DNA of 64,000 nucleotides from Neohoeflea coraliihabitans (GCF_019334345.1 NZ_JAHWQX010000004.1:186001-250000), one strand, 5' to 3'. Positions 1 through 9,733 are shown, counted from the first letter of the stretch. Translations and numbers: made by a program. The notes: generated from the letters alone by a model not told the origin.

Positions 1-74
1 CCCCCTAAGATTCGGTGTCGCTGCGCGTGAAATTTGTTTCGATCGGTGCAGAAAACTCAACAGTTGGCGCCCGC

Positions 75-755
75 TTAGCCGCTGACGATCAGACGACCAT
101 CCTCGCAGACAATGCGTGTCGGTGCCGAAGCGGTCGCCAGACCATCGCCGCTCATGCGCACATGCCCCTCGGCCAGCAGGCTGAGGGCCTGTGGGTAAAG
201 CTGGTGCTCGGCGGATAGAACGCGCGCGCCCAGGGTCTCGGGCGTATCGTCATTGAGAACCGGCACGGCCGCCTGCGCGATGACCGGTCCCTCATCCATT
301 TCGGCGGTGACGAAATGCACACTGGCGCCGTGCACCCGGGTCCCGGCGGCAAGCGCCCGGTGATGCGTGTCGAGTCCCTTGAATGCTGGCAGCAGCGAAG
401 GGTGGATGTTGATCATGCGTCCTTCCCAGCGGCGCACGAAATCTGCCGAAAGAATCCGCATGAAACCGGCCAGGCAGACGAAATCGACCCTGGCTTCGGC
501 CAGGCGGTCGAGCAAGGCCGCTTCGTGGTCCGCCTTGCTGGAAAAATCAGCGCGCGGCACCGCGACCGCCGCGATATCGAGCGATTGCGCCCGCTGCAGC
601 CCGGCGGCATCGGCCCGGTCGGACAGCACGGTGACAATGCGCGCCGGGTAATCGGGACGCATCGTCGCGGCGATCAGCGCGTCCATGTTCGAACCACGGC
701 CGGAAATGAGAATGCCGACGCGCCGCTTTGCCGCATTCGGTCCCGGCGCCGTCAT
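75..755 (-). CDS. purN: Phosphoribosylglycinamide formyltransferase PurN
   Basis: Transfers a formyl group from 10-formyltetrahydrofolate to GAR, the third step of de novo purine synthesis, in the cytosol. The N-terminal glycine-rich nucleotide-binding strand is visible (ILISGRGSNMDALI). The active-site segment NIHPSLLPAF supplies Asn116 and His118, and Asp154 lies in EMDEGPVI. All three catalytic residues of the family are therefore present. I chose the ATG at 755 (226 aa, normal family length). An upstream TTG at 788 is in frame and would overlap the purM stop as TTGA, adding 11 residues, so translational coupling from that codon is possible. It follows purM on the same strand and is surely co-transcribed with it. 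Confidence 0.93.
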   Translation of the reverse strand: MTAPGPNAAKRRVGILISGRGSNMDALIAATMRPDYPARIVTVLSDRADAAGLQRAQSLDIAAVAVPRADFSSKADHEAALLDRLAEARVDFVCLAGFMRILSADFVRRWEGRMINIHPSLLPAFKGLDTHHRALAAGTRVHGASVHFVTAEMDEGPVIAQAAVPVLNDDTPETLGARVLSAEHQLYPQALSLLAEGHVRMSGDGLATASAPTRIVCEDGRLIVSG

Positions 756-784
756 GCCCGTCGCGGCGGATGTCGATGGGCTGC

Positions 785-1852
785 TCAAAGCTTCAGGGTT
801 CCGCTGGTGACAACGCCGGCGCCGCCGGCCGCACGGCTGCCGATATGGCCCAGCCGTACGACGGTTTCGCCCTCATTTTCGAGCGTTTGCGATACGGCTT
901 CGGCCTCCGCCGCGCCAACGACAACCACCATCCCGATACCGCAGTTGAAGGTGCGCAGCATCTCCTCGGCCGCGACCTGGCCCTGATCGGCAAGCCAGCC
1001 GAATACGGCCGGCACGGGAATGGCATCCAGATCGATCTGCGCTGCCAGCTGCTCCGGCAGCACGCGCGGGATATTCTCGATGAACCCGCCGCCGGTGATA
1101 TGCGCCAGCGCCTTGATCGCGCCGGTCTCGCGGATCGCCTGCAGCAGCGGCTTGACGTAGATCCGCGTCGGGGCCAGCAACGCTTCGGCAAGGCTCTGCT
1201 CGGGCGCGAACGGCGCCGGCGCGTCATAGGCCAGGCCGGACGCCGCAACGATCCTGCGGATCAGGGAAAAACCGTTCGAGTGCGCCCCGGATGACGCCAG
1301 TCCGAGAATGACGTCGCCGGCCGCCAGCTCGCTGCTCGGCAACAATCTGCCCCGCTCGGCGGCACCGACCGCAAAGCCGGCGAGGTCATAGTCGCCGCCG
1401 GCATACATGCCGGGCATTTCTGCCGTCTCGCCGCCAATCAGTGCGCAGCCGGCGCTCCGGCACCCGGCGGCGATACCGCCGACGATTTCGGCCCCCTGCG
1501 CCGGATCAAGCTTGCCGGTGGCGAAATAATCGAGAAAGAACAGCGGTTCGGCACCTTGCACGACCAGATCGTTGACGCACATTGCGACCAGATCGATGCC
1601 CACCGTGTCATGCACGCCCGCTTCGATGGCGATCTTCAGCTTGGTGCCGACGCCGTCATTGGCCGCGACCAGCACCGGATCGTTGAACCCGGCGGCCTTG
1701 AGATCGAACACCCCGCCGAAGCCGCCGATCTCGCCGTCGGCGCCCGGGCGCCGGGTGGCGCGCACCAGCGGCTTGATGCGATCGACCAGCGCGTTGCCGG
1801 CATCGATGTCGACGCCGGCATCCGAATAGGTCAAACCCTTTTTCTCGCTCAT
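785..1852 (-). CDS. purM: Phosphoribosylformylglycinamidine cyclo-ligase PurM
   Basis: AIR synthetase: ATP-dependent closure of the imidazole ring from FGAM in purine biosynthesis. The protein is 355 aa, the usual family length, and carries the expected segments IGGFGGVFD and [11 protein letters not shown], followed by [20 protein letters not shown] (ATP and metal binding region). The start is the ATG at 1852, preceded by an AAAGGA ribosome-binding site about nine bases upstream. The open frame runs further 5' but that part is low-complexity and not PurM-like. The gene leads a purM-purN operon, and its stop codon lies within a few bases of the purN start region. It is divergent from the phosphatidyltransferase gene at 2163. 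Confidence 0.96.
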   Translation of the reverse strand: MSEKKGLTYSDAGVDIDAGNALVDRIKPLVRATRRPGADGEIGGFGGVFDLKAAGFNDPVLVAANDGVGTKLKIAIEAGVHDTVGIDLVAMCVNDLVVQGAEPLFFLDYFATGKLDPAQGAEIVGGIAAGCRSAGCALIGGETAEMPGMYAGGDYDLAGFAVGAAERGRLLPSSELAAGDVILGLASSGAHSNGFSLIRRIVAASGLAYDAPAPFAPEQSLAEALLAPTRIYVKPLLQAIRETGAIKALAHITGGGFIENIPRVLPEQLAAQIDLDAIPVPAVFGWLADQGQVAAEEMLRTFNCGIGMVVVVGAAEAEAVSQTLENEGETVVRLGHIGSRAAGGAGVVTSGTLKL

Positions 1853-2162
1853 TCTGCGATCCTTTCCGCAGCCCTGTCCGGCTCCCCGCCCGGCTGCCCA
1901 TCCGGCGCCTGCGTCCGGCAGTTGCCGCGCGGTTGCCGGTCGGCCGGATCCGTTCGGCTGATCGAGCCGGGAGATCGCATGTTGCCGCCGTGCACGCAAG
2001 CCGTCTTCAGTGGTCGGGGGGTCTTATCGCCAGCTTTATCGGGTGCTCGCGTTGCGGCGCCGCCTGCGCTAGGACTATGCGGGTTGCGTTGAATGCATCT
2101 TGAAAGACGACTGCCAGACGCCCCATCTTCACAGGCGGCCTTTTGCCCATGGGACCCCACCG
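1853..2162. other. Intergenic region between divergent purM and the phosphatidyltransferase gene
   Basis: About 310 bases with no convincing gene. It must hold the promoters of purM (leftward) and of the gene at 2163 (rightward). The only clear signal is the purM ribosome-binding site at its left end. No riboswitch-like fold or inverted repeat of note was recognised. Confidence 0.5.
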
Positions 2163-2699
2163 ATGACAGTGCCGAACCTGATCACCGTCGCCCGCTTCAT
2201 CGCGGTGCCGTTTCTGCTTCTGGCGATGATGCGCGGCGACATGGGATGGGCTTTCGCGATCTTCCTGATCGCCGGCATTTCCGATGGCATCGACGGCTTT
2301 ATCGCCCGCCGCTTCGGCCAGGTCAGCGAACTTGGCACCTATCTTGATCCGGTGGCCGACAAATTGCTGCTTGTCGCCGCCTTCGTCATGCTCGGCTATC
2401 TCGGCGCCTTGCCGCTCTGGCTGGTCCTGCTGGTCGTCACCCGCGATGTTCTGATCGTCGGCGCGGTGGCGCTGTCGCACCTGATGGGGCGTCCCGTCGC
2501 CGTTCAGCCGCTGTTCGTGTCCAAGGCGACGACGGCGGCGCAGATCCTGCTGGTCGTGGTCATCCTCGGCGAAAGCGCCGGGCTGGGCGACATCGGCTGG
2601 CTGAATTTCTCGCTCCAACTGGCGGTCGCGGGCTTGACCATCGCTTCGGCTGCGGCCTATCTCATCAGCTGGATGCGCCACATGGCCGAGACCGGCTGA
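2163..2699 (+). CDS. CDP-alcohol phosphatidyltransferase family protein (PgsA/cardiolipin-synthase-like)
   Basis: Integral membrane enzyme that exchanges CMP on a CDP-diacylglycerol donor for an alcohol, making a phospholipid such as phosphatidylglycerol phosphate or cardiolipin. The full CDP-alcohol phosphatidyltransferase signature is present: DG(x2)AR(x8)G(x3)D(x3)D, read as DGFIARRF...G...D...D near residues 42-64. About five hydrophobic segments follow. The 178-residue length fits PgsA-like enzymes. The alcohol acceptor cannot be decided from the sequence, so no gene symbol is given. The start at 2163 gives the typical N-terminus MTVPNLITVARF. It lies 84 bases upstream of the AI-2E permease gene and is probably co-transcribed with it and hdaA. 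Confidence 0.9.
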   Translation: MTVPNLITVARFIAVPFLLLAMMRGDMGWAFAIFLIAGISDGIDGFIARRFGQVSELGTYLDPVADKLLLVAAFVMLGYLGALPLWLVLLVVTRDVLIVGAVALSHLMGRPVAVQPLFVSKATTAAQILLVVVILGESAGLGDIGWLNFSLQLAVAGLTIASAAAYLISWMRHMAETG

Positions 2700-2783
2700 C
2701 CGCCCGCGCCGAACCTTTCTGCGGCGGCGAATTGCACCGGACCTGAGCAAAGCGGGCGGTGCCAGGGAAGACGGGATGCTGCA

Positions 2784-3917
2784 ATGACAACCCAAATCGA
2801 TCGTGCCGCCTTGCGCCGGCAGATTATCTTCTGGGCCTTCGCCCTGTTCGTTGCCGGGTTCTTTCTCTACCTTTTCCGCTCGATCCTGCTGCCGTTCATC
2901 GCCGGCATGGCGCTCGCCTATTTTCTCGATCCCGTCGCTGACCGGCTGCAGCGCATGGGGATGAGCCGCCTGGCGGCAACGCTGATCATCCTTGTTCTGT
3001 TCGTGCTCATCTTCGCTGTGGCGCTGATGATCGTCATTCCGCTGCTCGTCACCCAGGCGATGGATTTCGCCGCCAATGTGCCCACCTACATCTCCAATCT
3101 GCAGAATCTGCTGGCCCAGAGCACGGCGATCTATGTGCCCGAATGGCTGGGCGGCCAGCTGACCGGCATTCAGGACGGGTTCTCCTCGCTGATCAGCGAG
3201 GGTGCGAGCCTGATGGGCACCGTGTTCCAGCAGATCTGGAATTCCGGCAAGGCCATCGTCGACATTGCCGCGCTGTTCATCGTCACGCCGGTTGTCGCCT
3301 TCTACCTGCTGCTCGACTGGGACAACATGGTGGCCAAGATCGATTCCTGGGTGCCGCGTGATCATGTCGCAACGGTGCGCGAACTGGCGCGCCGCATGGA
3401 CCGGACCATTGCCGGCTTTGTCCGCGGGCAGGGCACCGTCTGCATCATCCTCGGCATCTTCTATGCCATCGGGCTTACCTTGACGGGACTGAATTTCGGC
3501 CTGCTTATCGGACTGTTCGCCGGCCTGATCAGTTTCATTCCCTATGTCGGCTCGGTGATCGGTCTGGTGCTCTCGCTCGGCGTCGCGCTGGTCCAGTTCT
3601 GGCCCGACTATATCATGATCGGCGCCGTCGCCGGGGTGTTCTTCCTCGGCCAGTTTCTCGAAGGCAACATCCTGCAGCCGCGCCTTGTCGGCTCCTCGGT
3701 CGGCCTGCATCCGGTCTGGCTGATGTTCGCGCTGTTCGCCTTCGGTGCGCTGTTCGGCTTCGTCGGCATGCTTGTCGCCGTTCCCGCCGCCGCTGCCTTC
3801 GGCGTCCTCGTGCGGTTCGCGCTCGAGCGCTATCTCGACAGCGACATGTATCAGGGCAGGGAGCACCGGGCGTCGACAGTGCCGCCGCCGCCGCATAACC
3901 TGCCCTGGGAAAAGTGA
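2784..3917 (+). CDS. AI-2E family transporter (PerM-like membrane protein)
   Basis: A 377-residue polytopic membrane protein of the AI-2E/PerM family (PF01594). It has the family pattern: two to three N-terminal transmembrane segments, a large polar loop (roughly residues 85-200), then a dense block of transmembrane helices with the conserved stretch LIGLFAGLISFIPYVGSVIG and the later QFLEGNILQPRLVG. Members were linked to export of autoinducer-2 or act as sodium-proton antiporters; the substrate here is unknown. The C-terminal tail is proline-rich and cytosolic. It ends six bases before hdaA, so the two are cotranscribed. The same pairing of a PerM permease with an Hda-like gene is common in alphaproteobacteria. 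Confidence 0.92.
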   Translation: MTTQIDRAALRRQIIFWAFALFVAGFFLYLFRSILLPFIAGMALAYFLDPVADRLQRMGMSRLAATLIILVLFVLIFAVALMIVIPLLVTQAMDFAANVPTYISNLQNLLAQSTAIYVPEWLGGQLTGIQDGFSSLISEGASLMGTVFQQIWNSGKAIVDIAALFIVTPVVAFYLLLDWDNMVAKIDSWVPRDHVATVRELARRMDRTIAGFVRGQGTVCIILGIFYAIGLTLTGLNFGLLIGLFAGLISFIPYVGSVIGLVLSLGVALVQFWPDYIMIGAVAGVFFLGQFLEGNILQPRLVGSSVGLHPVWLMFALFAFGALFGFVGMLVAVPAAAAFGVLVRFALERYLDSDMYQGREHRASTVPPPPHNLPWEK

Positions 3918-3923
3918 GGGGTC

Positions 3924-4736
3924 ATGGCGTCGAACCACCGGCATCCCGCCGCCCCGCCCCCGCAAGGGCCGCGTCCGGCCGCCGATCAGCCGGAGGATCA
4001 GAACCCGCCGCCCGCGCCGGCCCGGGAGTCCCGCCACAAATCCGGACGGGGAGCCGGTCAAGAACCCGGCCAGTTGCCGCTTGATTTCGGCCATCGCCCG
4101 GCGGCCAGCCGCGATGATCTGATCGAAAGCGATGGCCTGGCCGGCGCGCTCGGCCTGATCGACAGCTGGCCGCACTGGCCGTCGCCGGTGGTGATCCTTG
4201 CCGGCCCGACCGGGTCGGGCAAAAGCCATCTCGCTTCCATCTGGGTGGACAAATCCGGCGCCGTGCCCGTCGACCTCAACGCTGACGCGGCCGCTGCCAT
4301 GGCCGTCGCCGCCAGGGGGCCGGTTCTGATCGAGGATGTTGATCGCGGCGCTTTGAACGAAGCGGACCTGTTTCACCTGATCAATACCGTGCGCGCCAAC
4401 GGTACCGCATTGATGATGACCAGCCGCCTCTGGCCGGCGTCCTGGCCGGTCACCCTTGCCGACCTTGTCTCGCGGCTGAAAGCGGCGACAACCGTCGAGA
4501 TCGGCGAACCCGATGACGCGCTGCTGGCGCAGCTTCTCGTCAAGCTGTTTGCCGACCGGCAGATCGATGCCGAGCAGCGCGTCATCGCCTATCTGGTCAG
4601 CCGCATGGAACGCTCGCTGGCCACCGCCGTGGCGCTGGTGGCCCGCCTCGATGCGCTGGCGCTCGCCCGCCAGAGCAAGATCTCGCTGCGCCTGGCCGCC
4701 GAGGTGCTGGAAGAAATGGATCGCGGCGCGGTCTGA
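3924..4736 (+). CDS. hdaA: HdaA: regulatory inactivator of DnaA (AAA+ domain)
   Basis: A DnaA-like AAA+ protein that, with the beta sliding clamp, promotes hydrolysis of DnaA-bound ATP after replication starts. A pentapeptide clamp-binding motif QLPLDF sits at residues 50-55. Walker A is GPTGSGKS (94-101) and a Walker B-like VLIEDVD follows at 134-140. The C-terminal half resembles the DnaA AAA+ lid. There is no DnaA domain IV for DNA binding, as in Hda. At 270 residues it is longer than E. coli Hda because of a proline/arginine-rich, probably disordered 45-residue N-terminus before the clamp motif. A GAGGGG ribosome-binding site precedes the ATG closely. It is followed by ppk on the same strand. 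Confidence 0.92.
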   Translation: MASNHRHPAAPPPQGPRPAADQPEDQNPPPAPARESRHKSGRGAGQEPGQLPLDFGHRPAASRDDLIESDGLAGALGLIDSWPHWPSPVVILAGPTGSGKSHLASIWVDKSGAVPVDLNADAAAAMAVAARGPVLIEDVDRGALNEADLFHLINTVRANGTALMMTSRLWPASWPVTLADLVSRLKAATTVEIGEPDDALLAQLLVKLFADRQIDAEQRVIAYLVSRMERSLATAVALVARLDALALARQSKISLRLAAEVLEEMDRGAV

Positions 4737-4818
4737 AACCGTGCGTCACAGTTTCTTCGTGCTTGTGCTATAGCTGTGCGTCAGCAAGGTCTGCCAAGGG
4801 CTTGACCGCAGGATGACA

Positions 4819-4862
4819 ATGGCCCGGCGACCCCGGCAAGATGGCCCGGCGACCCCGGCAAG
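4819..4862. repeat. Perfect tandem duplication of a 22-bp unit in the ppk leader
   Basis: Bases 4819-4840 and 4841-4862 are identical 22-mers that begin ATGGCCCGGCGACC; a third copy starts at 4863 but stops after four bases (ATGG). The repeat lies between hdaA and the chosen ppk start. Each unit begins with ATG, but 22 is not a multiple of three, so the copies do not stay in the same reading frame. Confidence 0.9.
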
Positions 4863-4875
4863 ATGGTATGACGCG

Positions 4876-7092
4876 ATGAACGACATGAGCGAAGCAAAGA
4901 CCGCCGAGAGCAAATCCCTGATCAAGCCGGTGCCGCGCACCGCCGACAATGATCTGCTCGACAGCCCCGACCGTTTCGTCAACCGCGAATTCTCCTGGTT
5001 GCAGTTCAACCGGCGCGTTCTCGAGGAAACCCTCAACGAAAATCATCCGCTGCTTGAGCGCGTCCGCTTCCTGTCGATTTCCGCCGCCAATCTGGACGAG
5101 TTCTTCATGGTTCGCGTCGCCGGACTTGAAGGGCAGGTGCGCCAGGGCATCTCGAACCGCTCCGCCGACGGCCTCAACCCGGCCGAACAGCTTGACCAGA
5201 TCCTCGGCGAGGTGGATGGCCTGCAGCTTGAACAGCAGGCCTCTCTGGCTGTCCTGCAGCAGTATCTGGCCGCCGAAAAGCTGCACTTCGTGCGCCCGGC
5301 GCAACTGAGCGACGAGGATCGCCGCTGGGTCGAGAACACCTTTTTGGAATCGATCTTTCCGGTGCTCACGCCCCTGTCGATCGACCCGGCGCACCCGTTC
5401 CCGTTCATTCCCAATCTCGGATTCTCGATCTGCCTGCAGCTGGAGAGCAGCAAGGGGCGCGACCCGATGACGGCGCTGATCCGCCTGCCGGTAGCGCTCG
5501 ACCGCTTCCTGCGCCTGCCGGACGGTCCTGACGATGCCATTCGCTACATCACGCTGGAGGATGTCGTCTCCTTGTTCATCGACCGGCTCTATCCGGGCTA
5601 CGAGGTCGAGGGCTCGGGCACCTTCCGCATCATCCGTGACAGCGATATCGAGCTCGAGGAAGAGGCCGAGGATCTGGTGCGGTTTTTCGAAACGGCCCTG
5701 AAGCGCCGCCGGCGCGGCTCGGTGATCCGCATCGAGTTTGATTCCGAACTGCCGCAGAGCCTGCGCGAATTTGTCGTGCATGAACTCAACGTGCCGGAAA
5801 ACCGCGTCGCCGTTCTGCCCGGCCTGCTGGCGCTCGATTCCCTTTCGGAGATCTGCAAGGCGCCGCGCGACGATCTGCGCTTTGTCCCCTATAATCCGCG
5901 CTTTCCCGAGCGCATACGCGAACATGCAGGCGACACCTTCGCCGCCATTCACGAAAAGGATCTGGTGATCCACCACCCGTACGAATCGTTCGACGCGGTG
6001 GTGCAGTTCCTGGTGCAGGCGGCGCGTGATCCGCAGGTGCTGGCGATCAAGCAGACCCTCTACCGCACCTCCAATGACAGCCCGATCGTGCGCGCCCTGA
6101 TGGATGCCGCCGAGGCTGGCAAGTCCGTCACCGCCTTGGTCGAACTGAAAGCGCGCTTCGACGAGGAAGCCAATATCCGCTGGGCCCGTGACCTTGAACG
6201 CGCCGGCGTGCAGGTGGTGTTCGGCTTTGTCGAGCTGAAGACGCACGCCAAGATGTCGCTGATCGTGCGCCGCGAGGAGGGGAGGCTGATCTCCTACTGT
6301 CATCTCGGCACCGGCAACTACCATCCGATCACCGCCAAGATCTACACGGATCTGTCCTATTTCACCTGCGACCCGATGATCGCCCGCGATGTCGCGCGTG
6401 TCTTCAATTTCATCACCGGCTATGGCGAGCCGGCGGGCCTTGAAAAGCTGGCGGTCTCCCCGATGACCATGCGCAGCCACATCGTCGAAAACATCGAGGC
6501 GGAAATTCGCCATTCCGAGGCCGGACGTCCGGCGGCGATCTGGATGAAGATGAACTCCCTGGTCGACCCCGAGATCATCGACGCCCTCTACCGCGCCAGC
6601 CAGGCCGGGGTCGAGGTCGAACTGGTGGTGCGCGGCATCTGCTGCCTGCGTCCGCAGGTGCCCGGCCTGTCGGAGAACATTCACGTCAAGTCGATCATCG
6701 GCCGCTTTCTCGAACACAGCCGCATCTATTGCTTCGGCAATGGCCATGGCCTGCCGTCGAAACAGGCGATCATCTACATCGGATCAGCCGATCTGATGCC
6801 GCGCAATCTCGACCGCCGCGTCGAGACCCTGGTGCCGCTGACCAACGAGACGGTGCACGAACAGGTGCTCTCGCAAATCATGCTCGGCAATGTCATCGAC
6901 AATCAGCAAAGCTACGAGATCCTACCCGACGGCACATCGCGGCGCATCGTCGCCCGGCCCGATGAAGAGCCGTTCAACGCGCAGATCTATTTTATGACCA
7001 ATCCCAGCCTGTCGGGCCGCGGCGAGGCGCTGAAATCCAACGCTCCGAAACTGATCGCCCGGCGCGTCGACCGCCGCGACCGCACCACCTGA
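4876..7092 (+). CDS. ppk: Polyphosphate kinase 1
   Basis: Reversibly polymerises the gamma-phosphate of ATP into inorganic polyphosphate, a phosphate and energy store and stress factor. The N-terminal PPK1 segment is clear ([19 protein letters not shown]). The phosphate-carrying histidine is His476 in the segment [14 protein letters not shown], and the second catalytic histidine is His614 in RFLEHSRIY. These correspond to His435 and His592 of the E. coli enzyme. I use the ATG at 4876 (738 aa). An ATG at 4813 is in frame but reads through the 22-bp tandem repeat and adds residues unlike the family. Ppx follows 162 bases downstream, giving the usual synthesis/degradation pair. Confidence 0.95.
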   Translation: MNDMSEAKTAESKSLIKPVPRTADNDLLDSPDRFVNREFSWLQFNRRVLEETLNENHPLLERVRFLSISAANLDEFFMVRVAGLEGQVRQGISNRSADGLNPAEQLDQILGEVDGLQLEQQASLAVLQQYLAAEKLHFVRPAQLSDEDRRWVENTFLESIFPVLTPLSIDPAHPFPFIPNLGFSICLQLESSKGRDPMTALIRLPVALDRFLRLPDGPDDAIRYITLEDVVSLFIDRLYPGYEVEGSGTFRIIRDSDIELEEEAEDLVRFFETALKRRRRGSVIRIEFDSELPQSLREFVVHELNVPENRVAVLPGLLALDSLSEICKAPRDDLRFVPYNPRFPERIREHAGDTFAAIHEKDLVIHHPYESFDAVVQFLVQAARDPQVLAIKQTLYRTSNDSPIVRALMDAAEAGKSVTALVELKARFDEEANIRWARDLERAGVQVVFGFVELKTHAKMSLIVRREEGRLISYCHLGTGNYHPITAKIYTDLSYFTCDPMIARDVARVFNFITGYGEPAGLEKLAVSPMTMRSHIVENIEAEIRHSEAGRPAAIWMKMNSLVDPEIIDALYRASQAGVEVELVVRGICCLRPQVPGLSENIHVKSIIGRFLEHSRIYCFGNGHGLPSKQAIIYIGSADLMPRNLDRRVETLVPLTNETVHEQVLSQIMLGNVIDNQQSYEILPDGTSRRIVARPDEEPFNAQIYFMTNPSLSGRGEALKSNAPKLIARRVDRRDRTT

Positions 7093-7254
7093 GCCGATTG
7101 TCCGATCGGACGCGGGAACGAAGAATCGCACGTCATGCGGTTGGCGTTGGACTTTTGTCGTGCATCCGCAGCTTGCAATGACGGTTTCATCCGGCAGGGA
7201 AATGCTTTAAGAGGGCGCTTCCTTATCCCGGCGCAAACCGATTAGGCTCGCTGC

Positions 7255-8790
7255 ATGGTCATTTCAGAAGCGCAAGGGCGGATCCAGGGCATTCACCCTG
7301 TTGCCGTGGTCGATATCGGTTCGAACTCGGTTCGCCTCGTCATCTACGAGGGCTTGAACCGCTCGCCGGCAATGCTCTTCAACGAAAAGGTGTTCTGCGG
7401 CCTCGGTCGCGGCCTGGCCGGCAGCAACCGCATGGACGATGCGGCCATCGAGCGGGCCATCGCCGCGCTGCGGCGGTTCCGCGCCCTCGCCAACCAGGCC
7501 AGGGCCACGGAGATCCACGCCCTCGCCACCGCGGCCGCACGCGAGGCCGACAATGGCGCCGACTTCATCGAGCGCGCCGAAGCGACGCTCGGCTGCAGCA
7601 TCAACGTTCTGTCCGGCGGCGAGGAAGCCAAATATTCGGCCTATGGTGTGATCAGCGGCTACCATCGCCCGGACGGCATCGCCGGCGACCTTGGCGGCGG
7701 CTCTCTGGAACTGGTCGATGTCCGTGGTCACCACTATTCCGGCGGCGTCACCCTGCCGCTCGGCGGCTTGCGGCTGGCCGAACTCTCCGGTGAATCCGTC
7801 AGCAAGGCGCGCCAGATCGCCCGTCAGCATCTCGAGGCGGCAAACGTGCTCAGCGCCGGCACCGGACGGCGCTTTTACGCGGTCGGCGGCACCTGGCGCA
7901 ACATTGCCAAGCTGCACATGCAGATGACCGACTATCCGCTGCACATGATGCAGGCCTACGAGATCGGATGCGACGAGATGCTCGCCTTTCTCGACGAGGT
8001 TGCCGAGATGAAGCCGTCGGGCAAATTGCCCTTGAAGAGCATTTCACGCAATCGCCGCCCGCTGCTCCCCTACGGAGCGGTGACCCTGCAGGAGACATTG
8101 CGCATCATGCGGCCGGAAACGGTCAGCTTCTCGGCGCTCGGTGTGCGCGAAGGCTATCTGTTTTCCCTGCTTGGTGATGACGACCGCCGCCGCGATCCCC
8201 TGTTGACGGCATCGCGCGAACTGGCGGTGCTGCGCGCCCGGTCGCCGCGCCATGCCCGCGAACTTGCCGAATGGACCGGCGCGATGATGCCGGTCTTCGG
8301 GGTTGAGGAGAGCGAGGAAGACGCCCGCTATCGACAGGCGGCCTGCCTGCTTGCCGACATTTCCTGGCGCGCCCATCCCGATTATCGCGGCCCGCAGGCC
8401 CTGAACATCATAGCCCATTCGGCGCTCTCGGGCATTTCCCACGCCGGCCGCGCCTATATCGCGCTCGCCAATTACTACCGTTTCGAGGGCCTGACTGACG
8501 ACAGTGCCTCCGAACCGCTGGCGGCAATCGCCGGACCGCGCTACGTCGAACTGGCCAAGCTGCTCGGTGGCGTGCTGCGCGTGCTCTATCTCTGCTCGGC
8601 GTCGATGCATGGCGTCGTCCCGCGCCTGCGCTTCGAACCGGCCGGCCCCGATGATGACGGTGCCGACATCGTGCTGGTGCTTCCCGCCGACATGGTCGAT
8701 TTCCTTGGCGAGCGGCTCGACGGGCGCCTCAGCCAGCTTGGCAAGCTGACGGGCCGGACGCTGCGCGCACGTCTGTCAAGCGACGGTTGA
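7255..8790 (+). CDS. ppx: Ppx/GppA phosphatase family (exopolyphosphatase)
   Basis: Exopolyphosphatase/guanosine pentaphosphate phosphatase of the actin-like ATPase superfamily: it removes terminal phosphates from polyphosphate or converts pppGpp to ppGpp. The N-terminal phosphate-binding loop DIGSNSVRLVIYEG (about residues 21-34) and the second glycine-rich motif GDLGGGSLELVDV (about 144-156) are present. The 511-residue length, with a C-terminal helical region of about 200 residues, matches alphaproteobacterial Ppx. It directly follows ppk on the same strand and, given the neighbour, polyphosphate is the likelier substrate. The ribosome-binding site is weak and the 5' gap of 162 bases could hold its own promoter. 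Confidence 0.92.
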   Translation: MVISEAQGRIQGIHPVAVVDIGSNSVRLVIYEGLNRSPAMLFNEKVFCGLGRGLAGSNRMDDAAIERAIAALRRFRALANQARATEIHALATAAAREADNGADFIERAEATLGCSINVLSGGEEAKYSAYGVISGYHRPDGIAGDLGGGSLELVDVRGHHYSGGVTLPLGGLRLAELSGESVSKARQIARQHLEAANVLSAGTGRRFYAVGGTWRNIAKLHMQMTDYPLHMMQAYEIGCDEMLAFLDEVAEMKPSGKLPLKSISRNRRPLLPYGAVTLQETLRIMRPETVSFSALGVREGYLFSLLGDDDRRRDPLLTASRELAVLRARSPRHARELAEWTGAMMPVFGVEESEEDARYRQAACLLADISWRAHPDYRGPQALNIIAHSALSGISHAGRAYIALANYYRFEGLTDDSASEPLAAIAGPRYVELAKLLGGVLRVLYLCSASMHGVVPRLRFEPAGPDDDGADIVLVLPADMVDFLGERLDGRLSQLGKLTGRTLRARLSSDG

Positions 8791-8816
8791 AGCCGGCTCC
8801 GCCTCGGGTCCTGACT

Positions 8817-9170
8817 CTAGCGCGAGACGATGGTCTCGAAACTGCCCCACATCAGGCGTTTGCCATCGAATGGCATCGTCTCCGGCGAAAAGTCCATGCG
8901 CGGATCGGCCATGGCTTTTTCCAGCCCGCTTGTCGCGGTCGCCTTGTCGGGCCATTCGATGAAGGAAAACACCACCGTTTCTCCGTCCTTGAGCTTGACG
9001 GCCATCGGAAACGAGGTGGTCTCGCCATCCGGCACGTCATCGCCCCAGGCTTCCACCACCCGCGTTGCGCCATTCTCCCTGAATGCCGCCGCCGTTTTTT
9101 CAGACAGCGCGATGTAGTCGTTTTTCTTCTCGTTCGGCACGGCCACCAATAGGCCTGTAAAGTAGCTCAT
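8817..9170 (-). CDS. DUF1428 domain-containing protein
   Basis: A 117-residue cytosolic protein of the DUF1428 (YbaA-like) family, a dimeric alpha-beta barrel fold of unknown activity. The N-terminus MSYFTGLLVAVPNEKKNDY and the C-terminal segment FDGKRLMWGSFETIV are typical. The start at 9170 has a strong GGGAGGA ribosome-binding site nine bases away; the longer open frame upstream is not family-like. It is the last gene of a leftward operon TetR - SRPBCC - VOC - DUF1428. DUF1428 proteins are often found with VOC and SRPBCC proteins, which suggests a role in handling small reactive or xenobiotic molecules. That role is inference only. Confidence 0.88.
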   Translation of the reverse strand: MSYFTGLLVAVPNEKKNDYIALSEKTAAAFRENGATRVVEAWGDDVPDGETTSFPMAVKLKDGETVVFSFIEWPDKATATSGLEKAMADPRMDFSPETMPFDGKRLMWGSFETIVSR

Positions 9171-9250
9171 CTCAGTCCTCCCGTTGCGCCGCTCGCACAC
9201 GCGTTGCGGCCATTTTCTGTTTCCTGCGAGGGCAGGGGCATGATCGCATT

Positions 9251-9733
9251 CTAATCGTGGCAATCCTGGCTGAATGCCGTTGCGGCGGCCGCGCGCATTT
9301 CATCGGCGTCCAGCACCCGCTGGTGGGTGGCAAATGACCAGCTGTGGCCGAACGGGTCCGTCAGCATGCCGAATCGGTCGCCCCAGAACTGGTCGGCCGC
9401 GGGCATTGTCACCGTGGCACCCTTGTCCTCGGCGCGGGACATCAGCGCATCGACATCCGGGACGAAGACATGCACCGATGAAGCCGAGCCGCCCAGCGTC
9501 TGCGGACTGCGCATGCCGCGCTCGGAATTTTCGTCGACCAGCATGATCGATGCGCCTTCCAGGAGGATCATCGCATGCATGATCTTGCCGTCAGGTCCGG
9601 CCATGCGGCCCCGGTCTTCGGCGCCGAAGGCGGCGACGTAAAAATCGATCGCCTTTGCGGCATCCCGGCAGATGAGATAGGGCGAGACCCGGCTAACGCC
9701 CTCGGGATAATACGTCTTTGCGTCCTGTGCCAT
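9251..9733 (-). CDS. VOC family protein (PhnB/glyoxalase-like)
   Basis: A 160-residue vicinal-oxygen-chelate superfamily protein with the PhnB-like subfamily pattern: VSPYLICRDAAKAIDFYVAAF at the start, a central GASIMLVDE strand, and FWGDRFGMLTDPFGHSWSFATH near the C-terminus. Family members bind a metal and act as glyoxalases, dioxygenases or antibiotic-binding proteins; the substrate is not readable here. The start at 9733 is fixed by an AGGAGGA ribosome-binding site. It lies 69 bases after the SRPBCC gene and 80 bases before DUF1428 in the same operon, so control by the TetR regulator is expected. Confidence 0.9.
   Translation of the reverse strand: MAQDAKTYYPEGVSRVSPYLICRDAAKAIDFYVAAFGAEDRGRMAGPDGKIMHAMILLEGASIMLVDENSERGMRSPQTLGGSASSVHVFVPDVDALMSRAEDKGATVTMPAADQFWGDRFGMLTDPFGHSWSFATHQRVLDADEMRAAAATAFSQDCHD

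Noticed and set aside
2007-4376. A 789-codon open frame on the minus strand across the phosphatidyltransferase, AI-2E and hdaA genes
   Set aside because: It is antisense to three genes with clear family motifs and its translation is Gln/Asp/Arg-rich low complexity, typical of shadows in GC-rich DNA.
4768-6747. Long minus-strand open frame opposite ppk
   Set aside because: Antisense to PPK1 with all catalytic residues; no domain visible and no ribosome-binding site.
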